From Tribonema minus (taxonomy: Eukaryota > Sar > Xanthophyceae > Tribonematales > Tribonemataceae): a stretch of DNA of 64,000 bases. This document shows, piece after piece, positions 58,001 through 64,000 of this stretch; the first letter of the stretch is position 1, and the number at the start of each line of letters is the position of its first letter. Location: the NCBI GenBank assembly GCA_017506865.1, contig JAFCMP010000070.1, positions 62,001-126,000 of the forward strand, read 5' to 3'. The notes below the pieces were generated by a model that was not told where the DNA came from, ran no database searches, and saw only the letters and a list, made by a program, of their open reading frames with translations. The position numbers and the translations under genes were made by a program.

Positions 58001-61000
58001 ATGTAGTCCCTAAGGCTAGGGTTAGGGTTACGGTGTGCTTCAACGTGTGGGTTGGCACAAGCGGCATACACAGCAAGGTGAGTGCGACGCCATCCTCAGC
58101 CTTGACTGTAGCCCTGACCGTACACTGCGGTGAGATGCTCGGGGTGAGGCGTGACATCCAAGCTGCTGCAAACACGGTGACTTGAAGTTGACGTGCCGCA
58201 GTTCTCAGCGGTCGCGGCCAGGACCCGTCGACGAGGTGTAGAATACACAGGAGCGCGAGTGCGCAGCTGCGACGCGCGGGGCGGCGATAGGTGCGGTGAA
58301 GGGCGCGCAGCACAAAGCGGTGTACGCAGCGGTACCGCAAGTGTTGGCAGTGAGACATACTGTGAGACCTAGGTGGCGCATGAGATTTTGAAACGCGTAG
58401 CAAAATGGTGCCCTGAACCGCCCCAGCCGCGTCGAATAGCGGCCGCGGCTAGGGTCCGCCGGTTGAGGCAGGGAAGCGAGGTGCTGTACTTCAACTTGAA
58501 ACTGGGCACCGCCGAGGCACGGCGCAGTGTGGATCTCAAGATGCAAGAGTGGCGAGGCTGACTGTGACGAGTTACTGGCTTCGTGGAGCGGGCGCTGCGT
58601 GCTGCGACCAGCAACACGTGTGCGCGATCGCACCGGGTAGTGTCAGCAATAGGGGGCACCGTTCGCACCGCGACGCTCAGCTCAGGTCGGCTGCTGAGCC
58701 GTGCTGCCTCCACGCAGCGCGCATGCTGGGCTGCCCTTGTGGCGTCAGCGTCCGAGCACTTCTGGTGCACCGCAGCCCAGGCTGCTGCTGCACTTGACGT
58801 GACCACATACAAAGCACTGGCATTCGGCCTCCTCCTGAGGCGTTCATGTACTTCACGTTGGTTTAATGACGCAAGTTCAAGACTGCTGCCTTCGCGTGCG
58901 CGCAGCCCACGGACAACCCCTTCTGGACCAGTGCGGACACGACCAACTGGAAGGGCAGGGTCTGGGCGTACGGCCTGCGCAACCCTTACCGCTGCTCGTA
59001 CTGGCCGAGCCTGTGGTGCGGCGACGCGGGAGCGTCACGGCTTGAAGAGGTACGCATATATATACTTCAAAGTAGACCACTTCAGAAGTACCAATGATAT
59101 ACCTAGTCTGTCGTTTGACCACCGCTTGTGAGGTATGCATATGTGCCGGCTACATAAGCTGGCACAATGTACACATGTGGACCAGGTATGTATGTTTCAA
59201 CAGTGCATGCGGTATACCGGCATGATGATGATGATGAAATCTGTGTGTGCGTGTGACCACGCGTTGGCGAGCACGCCTCAGTTGACAGGCTGCCGGAGCA
59301 GAGTGGCACCGCTCACACAGTTGAAGCGGAACAGTGCCAGCGCATCCAGGCTGGCTCAGCGCTGAGCGCTGTCATGCAGGTGCACTCTGAGGCTTAGGCC
59401 GGCACGCTAGCGAGCACGTGCCATGGCATGCGCGCATCGCAAAAGGGAGTGCAACGGCTGTACGCCAGAGAGAGCGGAAAGCTGCAGCAGCGCCAGCGGT
59501 CAGGCTGGAGTGGTGCTGCGCGCGTAGGCTGCGACAACACTGTGAACCACCTCCGAGTTGAAGTATGAGGGTGGCGACGTGCCCAGGGGGGAGCGCAACG
59601 CTAGGTTTTTCACCGGCATCACACAACAGGGGCCTTGCCATGTGGCAGTGCACACGCTCACGCCATTGGTGCTCCCTCACAGGGTGCAAAAGGCACAGCT
59701 GCACATCAAGCGCAGCAACCGGATGGACGTTGCAGCTGTCGTGAAGGACGTGGCTGCTGCCGGAGAAGATGTCAGTTGAACCCTAACCCTAATCATGACC
59801 TGAATGCGACCGCCCTCTGAGGCGGTCTGCAGCCCTAGTGGTGCTCTCGCTGGATCAGGATGCGGTGCGGTGCCTTCGGCCCCGACCCTAATCTAACCGC
59901 TACCCCCAACTAAACCTAGCCCTAGGCGATGCGCTGCGCGCTCAAGCTTGAAGCGGCCCTGTGTCCGCTCACCGCGCCCCAGTGCGGTCAGTGGCTGCTT
60001 CCGTTCACCTGCAAAGACTGGCCGCAACAGACGGTGCATCTCCAGCTGAAGTCCATCCAGGGCCGGAGGCCTGCCCTCAACATTAACCCGAAGTTCGAGC
60101 GCGCCGCCCCCTGGCATTACCAGGGGGCCCGAGTGCTGCAGCGGCATCGGACCTTGCAAGCCCGCAGAGCACGACTGAGCCGTGCTGCTGCACCTCGAGG
60201 CTGCGGGTGCGGCACGATGGCGCGCGTGCCTCCGCTGCAGAAACGCGTCGGGGCCCTGCGGTCTTTGCATCTAGACGGAGAGACACAATGCTTTGTGAAG
60301 CCGTGAGGTGACGCTGATGCCATCAGGGCACATTTTCGCGCTGTAATGAGAGCGTGGTGCGAGGGCACTGCACGCGCGCCGTGTCGTCATCCGCGAGGCT
60401 TCGGTCTGAACGCACGGCTCATAGCGGCCATCAGACGGGAGGCTGGCGGACTGGCCCCGCGCGTGGGTTAGGGTTAGAGTTGGGATTAGGGTTAGGTTTA
60501 GGGTTAAGGTTAGAGATTGGGGTCAGGGCGTACAAGCCGAGCCACCTGTCAGCCACCTTCAGGGTGCATGCTCGTGAACACAGAGTGCGCTGATACTGTA
60601 GAGTCAGTACCCCAGACTGTGCATGCGCGCTACGTGGCGCACATGATGCTGAGCGCCGCGGTAGACCCTTGTTGCTGACCCTTACCCCAACCCTGTGCTC
60701 ATACAGTGCGCCCCCCCCCCCCCCCACTGTTGCTGTCTTTGAACCACAGGTTCAGCCGATTGTGAAGGGCAACTTCTATGGTACGTGAGGGTTGGGGTTA
60801 CGGGTGGAACTAGGGTTAGTGTGAGAACTCAGGACAGTTTTCAGGCAACTTCTGAAGTCTTAGAAATAGGGTCAGGGTTTGTATAGTATACATGTGTCCA
60901 CGCAACAAGAACAAAAACACTTGAGGCACGCAACACATCATGTGAGGCATGTGCATCAAGCTTCAACTGTCACTCCTTTTGTTGGGGATCTTGCACTTGA

Positions 61001-63783
61001 AAAATGAACACTTTCAGCGTGGACCCTCACCTGTTGGCTTCCACTGTGGGTTTTCAGCAGCCGATTTCATGGTGCTACGATTGAGGTGTACAAGCAGTTG
61101 TGCCAGGCTCCAAGTCTGTAGTTGTAGATGACCGCAAGCACCACATTTTCTAGCACGCCTGACGTTGTGGTTTGCTGGTTGCATGCGTGTGCTGGGCTGT
61201 GCTCGCAAGGCCGCCACTGCAAGCCGCGGCCCGGCGCTACATTATGTTGCACATCTTCCATATTAGCTGTACTGCACCCATTGAAGACAGCTTCATAGCA
61301 CGTTGCACATAGCCATAGCACGTTGCACGTCTTGCATGTGAGCTGCACTGCACCGCGTTGATGTTTGCTTCATCGTGCTCTGAACAACTAAATCTGCACG
61401 CGGTCATACCACCATTGGCAGTTACATTGAGACGCGCCCGTAACCTGTGGAATCAACCTCAGGCTGGCCCATCTGGGAGGGCACGTCGTGCTACGCGACT
61501 CAGGAGGAGTGCAACGCCAACCCGTCCTACACCAAGCCCCTGTTCCAGGCGAGAGATAGGGTTAGATTCAGCATCAAAGTCAGGGTTGAAGTCATGATGA
61601 CAGTCACATCTAGGGTTAGACTAGGTCTAGGCAAGCGCGTCTGCACCTCACATGCCGACTGTTGCTCAGTGTCGATGTTGAGCATCACCTGCTGCGTCGT
61701 GCATTTAAGTTGAGGTTAGGGTTGGGGCTGCCCCAGCGCACGCTGAGGTTTTGAAGACTGCTCGTTTAGCCAGAATGGGTGTGGCACAAAAGTGCGAAGA
61801 GACACACCCTGCTTGCTGTGGTTTTCAGACTCCTGAGTGTCGCATCAGCAATCCTCCATGTGAAGAACGGTAGCGTATTTTCATCCAAGCTACAAAACCT
61901 CACCGGAAGTCTATCTTCATGCTGCTTCATGTGTGCAGCACAGACTGTGCGTGTCCGCACAAAGGTTACTCATGTGCGGGTGTAAATACTGTAGTATTGT
62001 CGGCGTGGCTCCGTATCTGTGTTGTCGCTGATTCATTCCATTTGCGTCAGCGCTCCATCGCCTCAAGTGGATTGTTCAGGTGCAAGTGCACGTGGCACAC
62101 CGTGCTTGAGGCTGCGGCGCCTTCGCACATGTGTGCTAACCAAATCACCAAACTGGGGTACATGTATGCGCTTCACAAATGGGTACATGTATGTACTTCA
62201 CACATATTTGTGACTCTTACGTATGCGCACGCGCCGCAGTGCTGCGCTGCCTGCCAGCCCAGGAGCAAAGTGGGTCCCAGAACCCTAGCTGTCTTCCACC
62301 TCCTCGGCGCGCTCTTCGTGTACCTCGTGACAACGCTCAGCTGATGCGTATCAGTGCTCATCTGCCCCCTGCCCCCCCCCCCCCCCCAATGCCCCCCTAC
62401 CCCCTTTTCCATGTGCGCGCAGTGGTGCCAGAACCTCAACAGCTACCACGTCTGCGGTGTGCTCTGTGACGCAGGACACCTGCATTGTCCTGTGTCAGTG
62501 CTCATCTGCCAATCCCCCGCCCCCCCCGTACGCCCCCTGCCCCCTTCTCTGCCCCCGCAGCGGTGCCATAACCCCAACAGCTACACCTGCACGGTGTGCT
62601 GGGTGACGCAGGGCATCTACGACGTTTCGTGTCAGTGCTCATCTGCCCCCCCCCTCCCCCCCCTGCCCCCCTGCCCCCGCAGTGGTGCCAGAACCCCAAC
62701 AGCTACACGTCTGCAGTGTGTTCGGTGACGCAGGACATCTATGACGCCGCGTCGTCGCCCGGTGTGAACGACGGTTTGGGTGGCTGCTCCACCGGCGGCG
62801 CCTTCTACACAGGCGAGTGTGATTCTCCGCTGACTCATCTCTGTTGCGAGCGTAGATGATGGTCAGCTTTTTAGGTGACAGCGCACAGCTCCGCTCATGT
62901 TGAGGTTGAGTCCTGTTGGACGGTGACGTGGCTGTTCATATTTCAGGCGGCTGCTCCACTGGCGGCGCCTTCTACACAGGCGAGTGTGACTCTCCGCTTG
63001 GCTGGCCGCTGTTACAGGCGTGAATAGTTAGCCATGTAGCTGTACGCGGACGCGGAGATCTTGGTAATGTTTGAAGAGTGCGGTCGGTCCACTCAGAGAG
63101 CTAGGCAAGGTGACCAGGGTTAGGGTTAGGGTTAGGTGACGCAACCAACCGCATGTGTGGCGACTCGATGTCGGATGTGTCACAGGGCTCGGAAGCCGTG
63201 CCTGCCTCAACGCTCAGCCACTATCAAGCTGCTGTCGCGCCTGTGCTGGCGCAACGTCAGCGCGTTCGTACTGCGGCATTGTGGGCAACCGACCAAATGT
63301 TGTCTTACTATAATGGCATCGTGCAGGGACGCAGTTCGGCACACTGAGGGTCAGGGTTAGGGTTAGGATGCTCAACAAGCGGCATAACGACTGAAGCAGT
63401 GCATACTGTGCGCCGCAGTAGCCAATCTCCATACGCCTGCGGTGTCAAGACTGATTGCTGGTATGGTCACGTACATGTACTTCAACAGGTACTTCAACGT
63501 CAACTGAAATTCTGTGTCGACGTGATTGCGGCACGTGCTTAAGTGTACAAGTCCAAATGTTGCAACCGTGTGCACGTAAGCTATCACGGGTTTAAAACTT
63601 GGTAAGCATATGCTCCGTGCAGACCGTATTCCGTGCGGCGTCCGTGCCCTTCATACTCTTTGAAATACTTGTTGAAGTGCGGGACGCTCCGCTGCCATCG
63701 CCGCTCGCGCAGGCACGGAGTTCAAGGACCGACTGATGAGCGGCGCCTACATCTTTGGCGACTACCAGAAGCAAGCCATCATG
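52086..63783 (+). CDS. HIPL/HHIP-like protein, glucose/sorbosone dehydrogenase fold (eleven exons, 3' end beyond window)
   Basis: Exons 52086-52340, 52892-53183, 53651-53715, 54459-54656, 55350-55441, 57418-57598, 58906-59049, 60750-60780, 61463-61548, 62683-62812 and 63713-63783 give 515 in-frame residues so far. Leader: MRRTLSRSLGACFQSALQAL, signal-like. A Cys-rich N-terminal domain follows (CCTKADEDRVQQNY; CVACQPWAYHLY; LLCPAFCASYRDACGLPADFC), like the folate-receptor-type domain of plant HIPL and animal HHIP proteins. The beta-propeller part shows WQVPNRSS, HNGGWIGF, FGKMLRFNV, DNPFW, VWAYGLRNPYRCSYW, WCGDAGASRLEEV, GNFYGWPIWEG, CSTGGAFYTG and YIFGDYQKQAIM, matching the order of that family. 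A secreted or membrane-attached sugar oxidoreductase or binding protein is inferred. Introns 9 and 10 use GC donors. The window ends in the following intron. Confidence 0.85.
55300..55349 (+). other. C-homopolymer polypyrimidine tract and acceptor, HIPL-like intron 4 region
   Basis: Two long C-runs (about 55302-55319 and 55322-55333) end in ggtgcag 16 nt before the exon at 55350. Similar C-only tracts precede the acceptors at 60749 and 62682. Confidence 0.6.
55464..55486 (+). repeat. Interstitial TTAGGG repeat in a HIPL-like intron
   Basis: gttagggttagggttagggttag, about four units, 23 nt after a splice donor. Shorter TTAGGG-like blocks recur in later introns of the same gene (57277, 57770, 57892, 58018, 60465, 63116, 63352). 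Confidence 0.85.
57558..58090 (+). repeat. Minisatellite copying the 3' end of HIPL-like exon 6 plus its donor
   Basis: The exon end ttcaacgtgagggtcggcac ... cacagcaac|gtgagt is followed by four more copies at about 57690-57732, 57810-57853, 57927-57970 and 58039-58084, about 120 nt apart. TTAGGG-like text lies between copies. Each keeps a GTGAG donor and the same short reading frame. Confidence 0.9.
62410..62745 (+). repeat. Three copies of the HIPL-like exon 10 acceptor and exon start
   Basis: gcag|tggtgccagaacctcaacag (62422), gcag|cggtgccataaccccaac (62562) and gcag|tggtgccagaaccccaac (62683). Each is preceded by a C-rich tract and followed by ctacac...tgtg...gtgacgcagg. Only the third continues into a frame that reaches the GC donor at 62813. 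Confidence 0.85.
62785..63005 (+). repeat. Duplicate of the HIPL-like exon 10 end plus GC donor
   Basis: ggctgctccaccggcggcgc ... tacacag|gcgagtgtga (62781-62822) recurs at 62948-62989 with one silent-type change (acc to act). The second copy is inside intron 10. Confidence 0.85.
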
Positions 63784-63831
63784 GTAAACCCCCCAAAACC
63801 CCCCGCATCTGTAGGCATCGCCAGTGTATTC

Positions 63832-63925
63832 CCTATTGATTTTCGCTCAGGGCGCGACCAAGCCCAGATGGTGGATGTCCATGGACTTGCAATCAGAATC
63901 TATCTACATGCCATGTTTGCTAGCA
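63832..63925 (-). mobile_element. Dispersed element tail (antisense copy 4)
   Basis: On the minus strand: catggacatccaccatctgg then gcttggtcgcgccctgagcg and aaaatcaatag. Matches the tails at 20090 and 46602 and, over a longer stretch, 20620-20705. It sits in the HIPL-like intron at the window end. Confidence 0.5.
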
Positions 63926-64000
63926 GCTCCTGCTCGCGCGGTCATGTCACGCCTCACACTGGCTGCCCCACACAATCAGAAACTTATCACCTCCTAATCT

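Noticed and set aside
1..64000. tRNA, rRNA, CRISPR or prokaryotic operon features
   Set aside because: By eye I found no cloverleaf with a B-box, no rRNA core motif and no direct-repeat/spacer array. Gene structure is clearly spliced eukaryotic. A tRNAscan or Infernal run could still find short RNAs.

Overview
This is a nuclear segment of a GC-rich, intron-rich eukaryotic alga. The best lineage clue is a fucoxanthin/chlorophyll a/c-type light-harvesting gene (21787-24125, minus strand) whose product starts with a signal peptide ending in Ala-Ala-Ala-Phe followed by a transit-like stretch. That is the bipartite import signal of red-derived secondary plastids. A haptophyte is my first guess and a stramenopile my second; the window alone does not decide. 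Coding exons are very GC-rich with many homopolymeric Gly/Ala codon runs. Introns are mostly 80-2000 nt, usually GT-AG, with at least two GC-AG cases. Interstitial TTAGGG-like repeats are scattered through introns and spacers.

Layout, left to right: a THOC3/TEX1-like WD40 gene (203-2405, +); a spacer with a degenerate tandem repeat and an ankyrin-like remnant; a Stm1/SERBP1-type RGG protein (about 5314-6968, +); a four-member, alternately oriented cluster of a small, probably plastid-targeted membrane protein (8534-12419; one fairly intact copy, three broken); an unknown single-pass membrane protein with a 29-glycine run (12897-15237, +); a degraded coiled-coil ORF (16446-17448, -); an F-box-like/ankyrin-type repeat gene with an in-frame TAG (17575-18861, +); retroelement-like debris (19286-20146); the light-harvesting gene (-); a long intronless ORF with an N-terminal bactofilin domain (25882-28467, -); a cysteine-rich secreted protein made of four short exons (29012-30152, -), divergent from a LON-domain gene (30404-33388, +); a 2.4-kb tandem duplication carrying the LON terminal exon (about 33037-37700); an acid-lipase-type alpha/beta hydrolase (37952-44651, +); a 7-kb gene-poor block rich in ACTAGT/CTA repeats; and an eleven-exon HIPL/HHIP-like gene (glucose/sorbosone dehydrogenase fold, 52086 to beyond 63783, +) cut by the window end.

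The genes do not form one pathway. THOC3 (mRNA export) and Stm1/SERBP1 (ribosome/mRNA binding) are housekeeping genes. The light-harvesting protein, the small clustered family and possibly the LON protein point to the plastid. The lipase, HIPL-like protein, cysteine-rich peptide and single-pass protein enter the secretory route.

The most unusual signal is structural. At four splice junctions in two unrelated genes the exon edge plus its splice site is tandemly copied into the adjacent intron, with about 120-nt spacing at three of them. This leaves rows of decoy donors or acceptors. Other strong points are a bactofilin domain in an algal nuclear gene, the CxGGxC secreted peptide, and the small-protein cluster.
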